This document shows, in pieces, positions 9,930 to 37,458 of a stretch of DNA of 64,000 nucleotides (position 1 is the first letter of the stretch; each line of letters starts with the position of its first letter). The stretch is from Streptomyces sp. Ag109_O5-1 (GTDB lineage Bacteria > Actinomycetota > Actinomycetes > Streptomycetales > Streptomycetaceae): the NCBI RefSeq assembly GCF_003814875.1, contig NZ_RKQF01000001.1, positions 3,224,001 to 3,288,000 of the forward strand. The letters run 5' to 3'. A model generated the notes under the pieces. It searched no databases and was not told the origin of the DNA. It saw only the letters and a list, made by a program, of their open reading frames with translations. A program made the translations under genes and the position numbers.

Positions 9930-12900
9930 CCCGGCCCGTGCTACTGGTGTCCCCGGACCGTCCCGGCGCCTACCGCGCCATCGGCGAAGCCCTGGCGGAC
10001 GCCACCGACGGCGCGCTGATCACCGTCTCCCCCGGGCGGTACGACGAGACGCTCTACATCACCCGCGCGGTGACACTGGCCGCCGAGGGCACGGGCGGCA
10101 CGGTGGAGATCTCCTCGGCCTCGGGCAGCACCGTGGTGCTGGAGGCGGAGGCCGTGCAGCTCACCGGTCTGAAGCTGTCCGGCACCGACCGGGAGGCACC
10201 GGTCCTCGACGTACGGCGCGGGCAGGCCGCGCTCGACGGGTGCCAGATCGCCGGCGAGGCGTGGGCCGCCATGCTGGCCTGGCAGGACGGCGTGGTCGCC
10301 CTGCGCGACTGCCACATCACCAACGCCCAGGGCGCCGGCATCGTGATCACCTCCGGCGGCGGCAACGTCGTGGAGCGCTCGCGTATCCAGGAGGTCGGTT
10401 CGTCGGCGGTCGTGGTGGCCGAGCACGGCCGACTGACGCTGCGTGAATGCCAGTTGGACCGGGCCCGCGGCAACGGCGTCTGCGTGAACGGACAGGCCAC
10501 GGCGGTGGTGGAGGCCACCCGGATCTCCGGCTGCGGCAAGCCCGCGCTGGCCGTGGAGCAGAACGCCCGCGCCGACCTGACCGAGGTGGAGGTCACCGGG
10601 AGCGCGGCGCTGGACGCGTATCTGACGAGCACGGCCGAAGTGGTGCTCACCCGCTGCTCGTTCTCCGGTTCGGGGGGACAGTCGGTGCACGTCGGCGGCG
10701 GCAGCGCACCGGTGCTGCGCGACTGTGTGATCTCCGGTGCCGGGCGCGAAGGCGTCCATGTGGCACCCGGCGGGCGTCCCCGGCTGGAGGGCTGCCGTAT
10801 CAGCGGTACGCCGACCGGTCTGCTGGTGGAGGCCGACGGACGCGCCGAAGGCGCCGATCTGACCGTGCAGGGCGCCGGGACGGTCGCCGTGCACGCGCAG
10901 GGCGGTGAGGTGGTGCTGGAGCGGCTCAAGACCGAGGGCGGCAATGGCGCCGCGCTGCGTGCGGCGGGGCCCAAGGCTCGGCTGACCGTGCGCTCCGCCG
11001 AGCTGGCCGTCGGCGGACCGGTCGCCGTCGAGCTGGAGGACAGCGCTTCTGCGACGCTGTCGGCGGTACGGGTGCGCTCCGGCGGCGGCACGGGGCTCGC
11101 CCTCGCCTCGGGCGCGCGTGCCGAGTTGGACGGCTCGGCCTTCTCCGGCTGCACCACGGTCGTCGGCGCCGAGGCCGAACTCACCGTGCGCGAGAGCGAG
11201 TTCACCGGCTCGGACAGCGACGGCCTGCGGGTCACCGGGGGCGGCGCGGTCACCGCGGTGGGCTGCCGGGTCAACGGCGCACGTGGCCATGGCGTCCATG
11301 TACAGGCCTCCTCACGGGCCGAGTTGACCAACTGTGCCGTCTTCGACAACGGCGGCGACGGGGTGCGCTGCAACACCGACGAGCCGGTACGGGTGCACGA
11401 CTGCGAGGTGCGTGACAACGGCGGTGTGCCGGTGCACCAGCTCAAGTCCGGCCAGGTGTCGGTGGAGCGGGTGGACACCGGCGGTGCCCCGTCCGGCCGT
11501 ACGGTCACCAGCGCGGACGCGCTCGGCGGTGCGAGCGGCCAGGAGAGCGGTCCGCAGTCGCAGGGGGCCCGTCACACCGGTACCGGCCCGCTGGCGGAAC
11601 TGGAGGCGCTGGTCGGTCTGGAGAGCGTCAAGCGCGAGGTCACCGGCCTGATCAACCTCAACAAGATGACGCAGCGCCGCCAGGAGATGGGCCTGCCGAT
11701 GCCGCCCATGAGCCGGCATCTGGTCTTCGCGGGGCCGCCCGGCACCGGCAAGACGACCGTGGCCCGTCTCTACGGTGCGGTCCTCGCGGAACTGGGCATC
11801 CTCAGCCAGGGCCACATCGTGGAGGTGGCCCGCGCCGACCTGGTGGCGCAGATCATCGGCGGTACCGCCATCAAGACGACCGAGGTCTTCAACAAGGCGC
11901 TCGGCGGCGTGCTGTTCATCGACGAGGCGTACACGCTGACCAACCAGTCCCGTGGCACCGGCCCGGACTTCGGTCAGGAGGCCGTCGAGACCCTGATGAA
12001 GCTGATGGAGGACCACCGCGACGAGGTCGTCGTGATCGTCGCCGGGTACTCCGCCCAGATGGACCAGTTCCTCGCCTCGAACCCCGGTATGGCCTCCCGG
12101 TTCGCGCGCACCGTGGAGTTCCCCAACTACAGCCCCGAGGAACTGGTCACCATCGTCCGGGGGTTGTGCGCCAAGCACTACTACGAGCTGTCGGAATCGG
12201 CGCTGGACGCGCTCGACCGCTACTTCGAGGACGTGCCGAAGAGCGACACCTTCGGCAACGGGCGGGTCGCCCGGCAGGTCTTCGAGGAGATGATCAGCAA
12301 GCAGGCGTCCCGTCTCGCTGCCGAACCGCCCCACGACGACAACGAGTTGTCCCGGCTGACCGGCGCCGACGTGATCACGGTGCCCGCCGACCAGGCCGGT
12401 GCGAAGGGCGACGCGGGAGCCCCGTCCCCGCGTACCGGGGAGGCCGCCGCCCCGACGCGGCAGCCGGGCCCCGCCACCGGGGCGGCAGGCCCGTCCGCGG
12501 GGCTGCGGAAGCTGGCGGCGATGACCGGTCTGGACACGGCCCGGGCAGCGCTGCGCAACCGGCTGGAGGCGCTCGTGGAGGCACAGGCGCAGCCGGGCAG
12601 GCCGATCTCGGCACAGGCCAATGTGGTGCTGGAGGGCCCGCTGGGCAGCGGCCGACGGGCGCTGGCCCGGGTGTACGGGCGGTGCCTCACGGAGGCCGGG
12701 CTGCTGACCACGGGCACCGTCCACGAGGTGCGGCTGTCGGCCCTCCCGGCGCGCTGGCCGGAGCAGCCCGCCTACCGGCTGGCCACGGCCCTGGAGGAGG
12801 CGGAGGGCGGACTGCTGGTGCTTCACCTCGACGACGCCTTCGGCCGCCGCCCCCAGGCCGAGCGTACGGCGGTGCTCGACGGGCTGGCCCGATTGGCCGC

Positions 12901-13405
12901 CACCCCGGGTGGCACGGTGCTGGCGCTGTGCGGATCGCCTGCCGGGCTGCGGGAGCTGACCCGCGAACGCGGCGAGATAGTGCACGAGTTCGCCGAGTAC
13001 CTCCGGCTCGATCCCTACACCGCCGACCAGGCCATCGCGTTGATGAGGCGTCAACTCCACGGTTTCGGGTTCAAGTTGTCCGACGAGGCGGCCAAGGTGC
13101 TGGCCGCCTCCTTCGAGGCCTCGCCGCCACGCGGGGGCGCCTGGGAGGCACTCCGCCTGGCGGAGCGGCTCGCGGCGTCCGCCCGTACCCGTACCGTCTC
13201 AGCCTCGGATCTCCCCCAGCCTCCGGCAACGCCCGGCACGGCACCCGACGCGGCTCCCGACAGGGCACCCGGCCAGGAGTCCGCCGCCCCGGCGCCGCCC
13301 GCCTCCGCCACCGAACCGCCCACCTCCGCCGCGGAAGTGGCGAAGCCGACACCGGGCCAAACGGAACCACCGCATCAGCAAACGGAGTCTCTGGTGCGGA
13401 CATGA
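9926..13405 (+). CDS. EccA-like AAA ATPase fused to an N-terminal right-handed beta-helix
   Basis: EccA proteins are cytosolic CbxX/CfxQ-type AAA ATPases of ESX systems. Residues 1 to about 540 here are short repeated beta units (for example LRDCHITNAQGAGIVI and VEVTGSAALDAYL) typical of a pectate-lyase-like beta-helix. Residues 555-850 are a complete AAA domain with Walker A GPPGTGKT (603-610), Walker B FIDEA with D666/E667, and an SRFART Arg-finger region. A second AAA module (about 870-1110) has a damaged P-loop, GPLGSGRR, in which the Lys is Arg910, and an altered Walker B (HLDDA). It may be structural, much like paired active and inactive AAA domains elsewhere. A Pro/Ala-rich tail ends the protein. 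Usual EccA is about 600 residues with a TPR-like N-terminus, so the helix fusion is a replacement. The GTG start overlaps the preceding stop. Confidence 0.85.
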   Translation: MTRPVLLVSPDRPGAYRAIGEALADATDGALITVSPGRYDETLYITRAVTLAAEGTGGTVEISSASGSTVVLEAEAVQLTGLKLSGTDREAPVLDVRRGQAALDGCQIAGEAWAAMLAWQDGVVALRDCHITNAQGAGIVITSGGGNVVERSRIQEVGSSAVVVAEHGRLTLRECQLDRARGNGVCVNGQATAVVEATRISGCGKPALAVEQNARADLTEVEVTGSAALDAYLTSTAEVVLTRCSFSGSGGQSVHVGGGSAPVLRDCVISGAGREGVHVAPGGRPRLEGCRISGTPTGLLVEADGRAEGADLTVQGAGTVAVHAQGGEVVLERLKTEGGNGAALRAAGPKARLTVRSAELAVGGPVAVELEDSASATLSAVRVRSGGGTGLALASGARAELDGSAFSGCTTVVGAEAELTVRESEFTGSDSDGLRVTGGGAVTAVGCRVNGARGHGVHVQASSRAELTNCAVFDNGGDGVRCNTDEPVRVHDCEVRDNGGVPVHQLKSGQVSVERVDTGGAPSGRTVTSADALGGASGQESGPQSQGARHTGTGPLAELEALVGLESVKREVTGLINLNKMTQRRQEMGLPMPPMSRHLVFAGPPGTGKTTVARLYGAVLAELGILSQGHIVEVARADLVAQIIGGTAIKTTEVFNKALGGVLFIDEAYTLTNQSRGTGPDFGQEAVETLMKLMEDHRDEVVVIVAGYSAQMDQFLASNPGMASRFARTVEFPNYSPEELVTIVRGLCAKHYYELSESALDALDRYFEDVPKSDTFGNGRVARQVFEEMISKQASRLAAEPPHDDNELSRLTGADVITVPADQAGAKGDAGAPSPRTGEAAAPTRQPGPATGAAGPSAGLRKLAAMTGLDTARAALRNRLEALVEAQAQPGRPISAQANVVLEGPLGSGRRALARVYGRCLTEAGLLTTGTVHEVRLSALPARWPEQPAYRLATALEEAEGGLLVLHLDDAFGRRPQAERTAVLDGLARLAATPGGTVLALCGSPAGLRELTRERGEIVHEFAEYLRLDPYTADQAIALMRRQLHGFGFKLSDEAAKVLAASFEASPPRGGAWEALRLAERLAASARTRTVSASDLPQPPATPGTAPDAAPDRAPGQESAAPAPPASATEPPTSAAEVAKPTPGQTEPPHQQTESLVRT

Positions 13406-13491
13406 GAAACGTCCGCCACTGCCGGGTCGCGCGATCCTTCGACGCGATGCGGCGGCCGGCGGGTGAACCCCCCACCATCCGGCGCGGATGT

Positions 13492-13508
13492 GCTCCCGAC
13501 CCGGGAGC
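13492..13508. promoter_or_regulatory. Short perfect hairpin in the leader before the WXG100 genes
   Basis: A 7-bp perfect inverted repeat (GCTCCCG/CGGGAGC with a 3-base loop) lies in the 157-bp gap between the EccA-like gene and the first WXG100 gene. It could attenuate read-through or stabilise a separate esx transcript. It has no T-run, so a classical intrinsic terminator is not certain. Confidence 0.3.
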
Positions 13509-13562
13509 GACATCGCTGTCATCGGCTCCGGCCGACGCCGTAGGACAAGAGAGGACCACACC

Positions 13563-13904
13563 ATGGCACTGACGTCAGTCGAACTACAGGGAATGACCGC
13601 CGCCCAGGGCAGCTTCCAGACCGCCCTGGACGAAACCACCGGCTCCTACGCGCAGATGGACGGCCAGATCGAGGGTCTGCGGGCGAGCTGGAGCGGCGAC
13701 GCCGCGAACGTCTACCACAACGCCATGCAGGAGTGGCTGAACGACTTCGACAAGGTGAACCAGGCGCTGCGCACCATGCTGGAGAAGCTGGCGCAGAACA
13801 CCAACGTCTACGCCAACACCCACGAGAACACCCATCAGCAGGCGCAGCAGGTCGCGCAGCAGATGGCCTCCGGCAACATCGGCCTGCCGGGCTTCCCCTC
13901 CTGA
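13563..13904 (+). CDS. esxB: WXG100 family protein (EsxB-like)
   Basis: This 113-residue protein is a small helix-turn-helix hairpin substrate of the type VII system. The central turn carries the WxG motif (SWSGDAA), flanked by two amphipathic helices without Pro. I chose the ATG at 13563 because it gives the usual 100-residue size and has an AGAGAGGAC ribosome binding site; the longer in-frame GTG extension upstream is Pro/Arg-rich and unlikely. The C-terminal tail has no clear YxxxD/E export signal, whereas its neighbour does, which fits an EsxA/EsxB-type heterodimer in which one partner carries the signal. The next gene begins 54 bp later. Confidence 0.9.
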   Translation: MALTSVELQGMTAAQGSFQTALDETTGSYAQMDGQIEGLRASWSGDAANVYHNAMQEWLNDFDKVNQALRTMLEKLAQNTNVYANTHENTHQQAQQVAQQMASGNIGLPGFPS

Positions 13905-13958
13905 CACAGCGTCACCGACCGACATACCAGCCGCCCCCACGAAGGAGCCGGACAGAAG

Positions 13959-14246
13959 ATGGCCACGTACACCGTCCAGATGGAGCAGGTCGACTACATC
14001 GTCGGCGAGATGAACTCCATCACCCAGCGCATCAACCAGACCCTCGCCGACCTCGACAACCAGGCGAAGGTGCACCTGAGCGAGTGGACCAGCGACGCCC
14101 AGCAGACCTACGCGCAGGTGAAGGCGCAGTGGGACGCGGCCGCCGCGGACATGACCCAGAAGGCCGCCGCCGCCACCCAGATGCTCGGCACCATCAACGA
14201 GTACTACTCGAGCGGTGAGCGCCAGGGCGTTCAGCTCTGGGGGTGA
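13959..14246 (+). CDS. esxA: WXG100 family protein (EsxA-like) with YxxxE secretion signal
   Basis: This 95-residue helical hairpin protein is the likely dimer partner of the preceding WXG100 gene product. The turn motif is WTS (EWTSDAQQTY), a common variant of WxG. Near the C-terminus YSSGE matches the YxxxD/E export signal recognised by EccC. GAAGGAG lies upstream of the ATG. A third gene of the cluster begins 6 bp after the stop, so the three genes are probably translated from one message. Confidence 0.9.
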   Translation: MATYTVQMEQVDYIVGEMNSITQRINQTLADLDNQAKVHLSEWTSDAQQTYAQVKAQWDAAAADMTQKAAAATQMLGTINEYYSSGERQGVQLWG

Positions 14247-14252
14247 TCTGAG

Positions 14253-14813
14253 ATGGCAGACCGCCCAGCGTACGACCCCAGTGAGCACCATCATCAGCAG
14301 TCGCCCGCTCCGACACCCCAGCACTACGACGGCGGCACGACGATCGCGGCCGGGCACGGCAGCGTGCCCCCGGCCTCGACCTTCAACCCGCCGAACGTGC
14401 CCGGTGGTTCGGGCAACCCCGGTAGTGGTACCAGCGTGGACACGCCGTCGATGCTGTTGTTCGCCGACAACATCGACAAGCTGATCCAGCCGACGCGGGA
14501 CGCCGCCAGCGTCCTGCAGAAGGTGCAGGTCGAACCCGGCGCGTTCTACCACGCGAACCAGATCCGGACCAAGGTCAACGGTCCGAACGCCGACGCCGGG
14601 CTGAAGGAGCAGTACATCAAGGTCTTCCAGGACCTCGCCCAGGGCCTGGGCGATCTGCGCGACGGCGTGAAGGCGCTGGCGCAGCAGTACACCACCCTGG
14701 AAGACGCCGGGCATATGAAGGCCACGGATCTGCAGAACGCCATGCAGACCACGACCAGTGACTTCACCAGCCTGGTGACCGACGCCGGCGGGTCCGGCGG
14801 CGGAGCAAGTTGA
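14253..14813 (+). CDS. Small T7SS-associated protein, helical C-terminus (EspC/WXG100-like)
   Basis: The product has 186 residues. Residues 1-65 are a His/Pro/Gly-rich disordered segment. Residues 66-175 look like two long amphipathic helices (from MLLFADNIDKLIQPTRDAA onward) without a WxG turn, similar in layout to Esp-type or WXG100-like ESX substrates. I do not recognise a named family. The gene is tightly linked to the EsxA-like gene and is followed at once by a strong terminator, which makes it the last gene of the small esx transcript. It is a likely co-substrate or chaperone. Confidence 0.7.
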   Translation: MADRPAYDPSEHHHQQSPAPTPQHYDGGTTIAAGHGSVPPASTFNPPNVPGGSGNPGSGTSVDTPSMLLFADNIDKLIQPTRDAASVLQKVQVEPGAFYHANQIRTKVNGPNADAGLKEQYIKVFQDLAQGLGDLRDGVKALAQQYTTLEDAGHMKATDLQNAMQTTTSDFTSLVTDAGGSGGGAS

Positions 14814-14825
14814 CCGGCGGTCCTC

Positions 14826-14859
14826 CCGTCCCCCGGTGCCGTCGGGCACCGGGGGACGG
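14826..14859. terminator. Very strong hairpin terminator at the end of the esx genes
   Basis: A 15-bp perfect stem (14826-14840 with 14845-14859) and a 4-base GTCG loop begin 13 bp after the preceding stop codon. There is no T-tract, as is common for Streptomyces terminators. It splits the locus into an esx unit and a downstream effector unit. Confidence 0.75.
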
Positions 14860-14902
14860 CGGGGGCCCCTGACCGAGGCGTGAGCAGGAGACTGGGGAAC
14901 AC

Positions 14903-17900
14903 ATGGGCAGCCCGGACTACAACACCGGCGGGTTCAATGACAGCGGCGACGGTGTCTTCGGCGATCCCGGAACCGATCCGGGCTCGATCAACGACTACAA
15001 CTCGTGGGACTGGAAGCAGATCATGGCGGCCATCAACGGCATGTCCGCCGGAACCGGTTCCGCCTCGAACCAGGAGCGCGCGAAGGGCATCTCCGACCCC
15101 CAGTCCCTGATGGACGCGGCGGGCCACTTCCTGAACGCGCAGGTGGTGCTCTCCGGTATCGCCAAGGCCATCGCCGACCAGGCGAAGGCGCTGGCCGGGG
15201 AGAACGGCCCCTGGAAGGGCGACGCCGCGGACGCCTTCCTCGACATGATCAACACCTTCTCCCGCCAGGTGAAGGCGACGTCCGACGTGCTGTCCGGCGG
15301 TGAGGCGGGCAACTCCGTCCCCCAGCAGCTCGCGGACAACTCGGTCAACCTGTACAACGCCCAGGTCAAGATCGCCGACATCGACACCTGGTACGCCAAC
15401 CAGGCCGTGCGCATGGGCGTCAAGCCGATGAGCAACGGTCTGATCCCGATCCACGAGAAGCCCGAGCTGGTCGAGATGATGACCAGCGACATGCGCGCGG
15501 TCCTCAAGAGCCTGGCGGGCGAGTACCAGGTCACCATCGACTCGGTGCACACCCCGCCGCCGGTCACCAGCCCCACGAACAACCCCGATGTGCCGAACAA
15601 CGTCCCGGACGTCAACACCCCCGATCTGACCGACTCCGGCAATCTGCCCAACGTCAATCCGCAGGACCCGCAGCAGTTCTCAGCCCCCGACACCTCGGGC
15701 ACCGGGGCACCCGACCTGTCGGGACTGGATCCGACGGAGGCGCTCGCCACCCCCGCCCCGTTCACCGGCGGCACCGGAGTCGACGGCAACGCGCCCGGGC
15801 TGGACGGTCTCGGAGACGGCCTGGGCAACGACACCCTCCATCCCAGCGCGCTGGACCAGGCGCTCAACCCGACGGCGTTCCCCGGCGGCAGCAACCTCGA
15901 CGGCGCTCCCAGCCTTGCGAACCTCGCGGCCACCCCCTTCCCGGGCGGCCTGAACACCGGCACGGGGAGAGAACTGCCGCTGGGCAGCAACCTCTCCGAG
16001 GACCCTTCCAGCTGGGCCGACGGCACCTCTCCCGAGGGGTTCCCCGGAGACACGGGCGTCGGCGGCACCGGCGGCCTGGGCGCGGGGGACGGCCTCGGCG
16101 CGGTCTCCCCCGAGGCGTTCCCCGGCGGCCTCGGTACGGAGTCGGGCCTGCCGGACGGGCTCAACGCGCCGTCGCTGAGCGACGCGTTGGAGTCGCCGAA
16201 TCTCGCCGGATCCTCGGAGGGCCTCTCCGCCGGCGGCGCGGGCGGCATGCCGATGATGCCCGGCATGGGCGCCGGCGGCATGCCCCAGGGCAACGGCACC
16301 GTCGATCCCAGCGACGCCAGCGGCCTCCTCGACGCCGACGCCAAGCCCTGGTCCGGCGACCCCAGTGTGGCCGACGAGATCGGCGGCAAGGGCGCCGAAG
16401 CCGGCGGCGACGGACTCGGACTGCCCCTCGACGAACAGGCCGAGGCGTTCCCCGGCGGCCTCGGCACCGACGAGGGCGTCGGAACGGGACTGGGCACCGG
16501 CGGCATGCCGATGATGCCCGGCATGGGCGCCGGCGGCACGCCCCAGGGCAACGGCACCGTCGACCCCAGCGACGCCAGCGGCCTCCTCGACGCCGAGGCC
16601 GAACCCTGGACCGGTGACCCCGAGACCTCCGAGGAGATCGGCGGGCGCGGGGCACTGGCAGGCGGCGAGGGACTGGGACTGCCTCTCGACGAGGAGGCCG
16701 AGGCACTCCCCGGCGCGCTGGGCGCCGCGGAGGGCGAGACCCTCGGCGCGGGCGGTATGCCGATGATGCCGGGCATGGCCGGGGGCAGCCCCGCCGCCGG
16801 CCCGGGGACCGCCGACCCGAGCGACGCCTCCGGGCTGCTCGAACCCGACACCGAGCCGTGGACCGGCGAGCCCGGCGTCCCCGACGAGATCGACGGCGGT
16901 ACCGAGGCGGGCGGCGAGGGCCTCGTGCTGCCGGGCGTGGTCGCGGCGCAGGCGATCCCCGAGGGCGTGATGATCGGCTCGGACGGGCTGCCCATCGCAC
17001 CGCAGCCGGCGGCAGACCCGGTGGCGCCCGCCGCTGCGGCCGAGGAGCCGGCCGCCCCCGCGGTGGGCGAACCCGCCGTGCCCGGCATGATGCCGGCCAC
17101 GGCCGCCGCCTCCCCCGGTCCGCAGGAGGAGCGGCCCGACGCCTCGGGCCTGCTCGCGCCCGACACGCTGCCCTGGTCGCCGGAGGCGGACCCCGACGGC
17201 GACCGTCCGGTCGTCGGCGCCCACGACGGTCTGGGCGAGAGCGCGTTGCCCGCCGCGCTGCTGGGCTCGGCGGCGGTGGCGGCGGCCGGCACCACCGCCG
17301 TCGCGGGCTCGGCGGACTCCGGAGCAGCGCCCGCCGAGCGACGGCACCGGCACCGGGACGACGACGCGGCCGTGATCCTGCTGCCGGTGGGCGGCGGCCG
17401 GGGCCGGACGTCGTCCGCGTCCGCGGACTCCGGTCCCGGGGACCCGGCGGACGGGGACGGCGACGGGGAGACGACGGAGCCCGTGCCGCCGCGGCCGACG
17501 GGCGAGGACGGGAACACGGAGAGGGGTCCGGTACCGCCGCAGCGGTTGGTCTCCGAGGACCCCAGCCGGCCGGAGCACCAGCAGGAGTACCAGCAGGAAC
17601 TGCCGGACGGCCAGGTGGCGCCGGCACCGTCCGGCGACCCGGAGTCGGAGGACACCGAGGCGTGGGACAGCTCGGGGTCGTCGTTCGTACCGCTGCTGTG
17701 GTCCGTGCCGACCGAGGAGGAGAAGGAGGTCCAGGCACCCGGCTACACCTCGGAGGACGAGCAGACCTGGACCGGCCGGGCGGCCGCCCCGCTGGAGGAG
17801 GAGGCGGACGGCCCCCGGCTGTCCACCTGGCGGCCCAACCGGTCGGCGGCCACCGCCCCCGCGGAGACCGTCATCCCCGCCGTGCCGCTGCGCTCGTTCT

Positions 17901-18070
17901 CCGGTGACCCCTCGGAACTCACCGCGGAACTGCCCGCGCACGAGCCGGTGGAGGACGAGACGGAGGCCGCGGAGGAGGAGCAGCCGAGCCGCGGCATCGC
18001 GGACCTGCTGGTCCAGGAGGGCGACACCTGGGGTTCGGCGGCCTCGGACGGGGCCGGAGCGGTCCTGTGA
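14903..18070 (+). CDS. WXG100-like domain protein with a long Gly/Pro/Met repeat region
   Basis: The 1055-residue protein begins with a helical WXG100-like domain (about 30-225) that contains WKGDAADAF near residue 104 and a conserved helix ending at EYQVTIDSVHTPPP. This resembles large ESX-associated substrates of actinomycetes. From about residue 230 the sequence is low complexity, with many FPGG or LPGA phrases. Three long repeats follow (about 85 residues each) that contain GGMPMMPGM and DPSDASGLL followed by a PW pair, with a shortened fourth copy near residue 740. The tail (about 800-1055) is acidic and Pro-rich with several Trp-bearing LLWSVPTEE-like segments. There is no signal peptide and no catalytic motif. 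It stands between the esx terminator and the YbaB-like gene and probably acts as a secreted scaffold or chaperone-bound substrate of the giant protein's export. Confidence 0.7.
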   Translation: MGSPDYNTGGFNDSGDGVFGDPGTDPGSINDYNSWDWKQIMAAINGMSAGTGSASNQERAKGISDPQSLMDAAGHFLNAQVVLSGIAKAIADQAKALAGENGPWKGDAADAFLDMINTFSRQVKATSDVLSGGEAGNSVPQQLADNSVNLYNAQVKIADIDTWYANQAVRMGVKPMSNGLIPIHEKPELVEMMTSDMRAVLKSLAGEYQVTIDSVHTPPPVTSPTNNPDVPNNVPDVNTPDLTDSGNLPNVNPQDPQQFSAPDTSGTGAPDLSGLDPTEALATPAPFTGGTGVDGNAPGLDGLGDGLGNDTLHPSALDQALNPTAFPGGSNLDGAPSLANLAATPFPGGLNTGTGRELPLGSNLSEDPSSWADGTSPEGFPGDTGVGGTGGLGAGDGLGAVSPEAFPGGLGTESGLPDGLNAPSLSDALESPNLAGSSEGLSAGGAGGMPMMPGMGAGGMPQGNGTVDPSDASGLLDADAKPWSGDPSVADEIGGKGAEAGGDGLGLPLDEQAEAFPGGLGTDEGVGTGLGTGGMPMMPGMGAGGTPQGNGTVDPSDASGLLDAEAEPWTGDPETSEEIGGRGALAGGEGLGLPLDEEAEALPGALGAAEGETLGAGGMPMMPGMAGGSPAAGPGTADPSDASGLLEPDTEPWTGEPGVPDEIDGGTEAGGEGLVLPGVVAAQAIPEGVMIGSDGLPIAPQPAADPVAPAAAAEEPAAPAVGEPAVPGMMPATAAASPGPQEERPDASGLLAPDTLPWSPEADPDGDRPVVGAHDGLGESALPAALLGSAAVAAAGTTAVAGSADSGAAPAERRHRHRDDDAAVILLPVGGGRGRTSSASADSGPGDPADGDGDGETTEPVPPRPTGEDGNTERGPVPPQRLVSEDPSRPEHQQEYQQELPDGQVAPAPSGDPESEDTEAWDSSGSSFVPLLWSVPTEEEKEVQAPGYTSEDEQTWTGRAAAPLEEEADGPRLSTWRPNRSAATAPAETVIPAVPLRSFSGDPSELTAELPAHEPVEDETEAAEEEQPSRGIADLLVQEGDTWGSAASDGAGAVL
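16241..17190 (+). repeat. Direct repeats inside the WXG100-like repeat protein
   Basis: Three in-frame copies of a unit encoding GGMPMMPGM through DASGLL and a Pro-Trp pair start near 16241, 16499 and 16751, about 252-258 bp apart. A degenerate fourth copy without the Met-rich part lies near 17125-17175. Copies one and two are the most similar at the base level. Confidence 0.8.
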
Positions 18071-18131
18071 CGCCGCCCGCCCCGTGGCGCCCGTACGCCT
18101 GCGCACCATCGCCGCACCCAAGGAGACTCAT

Positions 18132-18572
18132 ATGACCAGCCCCTACGACGAGGAGATCGAGGACCTGCTGGCGCTGTACCGCAAACAGCGCACGGAGGCC
18201 GTCGAGGCCCGGCGCCGGATCAACGAGGTGACCGGCACGGCGACCGCCCCCCGGCAGACCGTCAAGGCGACCGTGAACGCGCAGGGCGAGGTCACCGCGA
18301 TCGAGTTCCCCACCGGCGCGTACCACCGCATGACGCCGAAGGAACTGTCCGAGGCGTTGCTGACGACCATCCGGCAGGCCCGCGCCAACGCCCTGGAGGC
18401 GGTCGCGGAGGTCAGCTCGCTCGGGCTGCCGGCCGGGGTGAAGATCACCGATCTGGTGGAGGGCAGGGTCGACCCCACGGCGCTGCTGGAGGACGAGCCG
18501 GGTATGCCCGAGTCGGTGCGCGAGTACATCGCGGGCGGGCGCCCGGACGCACGGCACGACGGCGCCCGGTGA
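18132..18572 (+). CDS. YbaB/EbfC-like protein of the T7SS locus
   Basis: This 146-residue protein has the YbaB/EbfC pattern: an N-terminal helix (EEIEDLLALYRKQRTEAVE), a beta-hairpin with QTVKATVNAQGEVTAIEF, and a long second helix with LSEALLTTIRQARANALEA. YbaB proteins are small nucleoid-associated dimers, but paralogues of this size recur in actinobacterial ESX loci, where they are proposed to act as chaperones or partners. I chose the ATG at 18132 because AAGGAG lies six bases upstream; the longer frame upstream overlaps the preceding gene. It is followed by a WXG100 gene after 48 bp. Confidence 0.8.
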   Translation: MTSPYDEEIEDLLALYRKQRTEAVEARRRINEVTGTATAPRQTVKATVNAQGEVTAIEFPTGAYHRMTPKELSEALLTTIRQARANALEAVAEVSSLGLPAGVKITDLVEGRVDPTALLEDEPGMPESVREYIAGGRPDARHDGAR

Positions 18573-18620
18573 CCCTGGGCTCCGCACCCCGACACGACCA
18601 CACGACCTCGGGAGGAACAC

Positions 18621-18982
18621 ATGGCTGACGGCGAGTTCTACGTCGACACCGACGGGCTGCGCAACCAGCTGCCGTATGTGCAGCAACTGGCCGCGCGGTT
18701 CCGTGACATCGGCAAGAGCCTGGAGGGCCGGCTCGGCGAACTGGGCGACTGCTGGGGCGACGACGCCTCCGGGCGGCAGTTCTACGAGCAGTACGCCACG
18801 CCCAGGAAGCAGATCATCGAGAGCACCGGGCAGATGGGCCAGCTGGTCGACAGCATGCACGACGGCATCCGGACGATGGCCGTCAACCTCGAACGCATGG
18901 AGGACCAGAACATCGAGGCGACCAAACGCCTGGGAGCCACCGAGGTCCACCCTGCCGAGTCCCGGGTGAAGAACACCAAGTC

Positions 18983-18986
<4 letters not shown>
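18621..18986 (+). CDS. WXG100 family protein paired with the giant effector
   Basis: The product has 121 residues with two predicted helices and a CWGDDASGRQFYEQY turn that matches the WxG motif. A longer charged C-terminal tail follows. The stop overlaps the start of the giant gene in an ATGA arrangement, so the two are translationally coupled. In LXG and CpnT-type toxins, a small WXG100-like partner encoded just upstream binds the toxin N-terminus and completes the export signal. The same role is inferred here. A GGAGG ribosome binding site precedes the ATG. Confidence 0.85.
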
Positions 18987-37429
<18,443 letters not shown>

Positions 37430-37435
37430 CGAGCC

Positions 37436-37458
37436 GACGCCGGCCGGAAACCGGCGTC
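37436..37458. terminator. Bidirectional hairpin between the giant gene and the convergent phospholipase gene
   Basis: An 8-bp perfect inverted repeat (37436-37443 with 37451-37458) with a 7-base loop fills the 27-bp gap between the convergent stop codons and reaches the last codons of the minus-strand gene. It can serve both transcripts. Confidence 0.65.
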
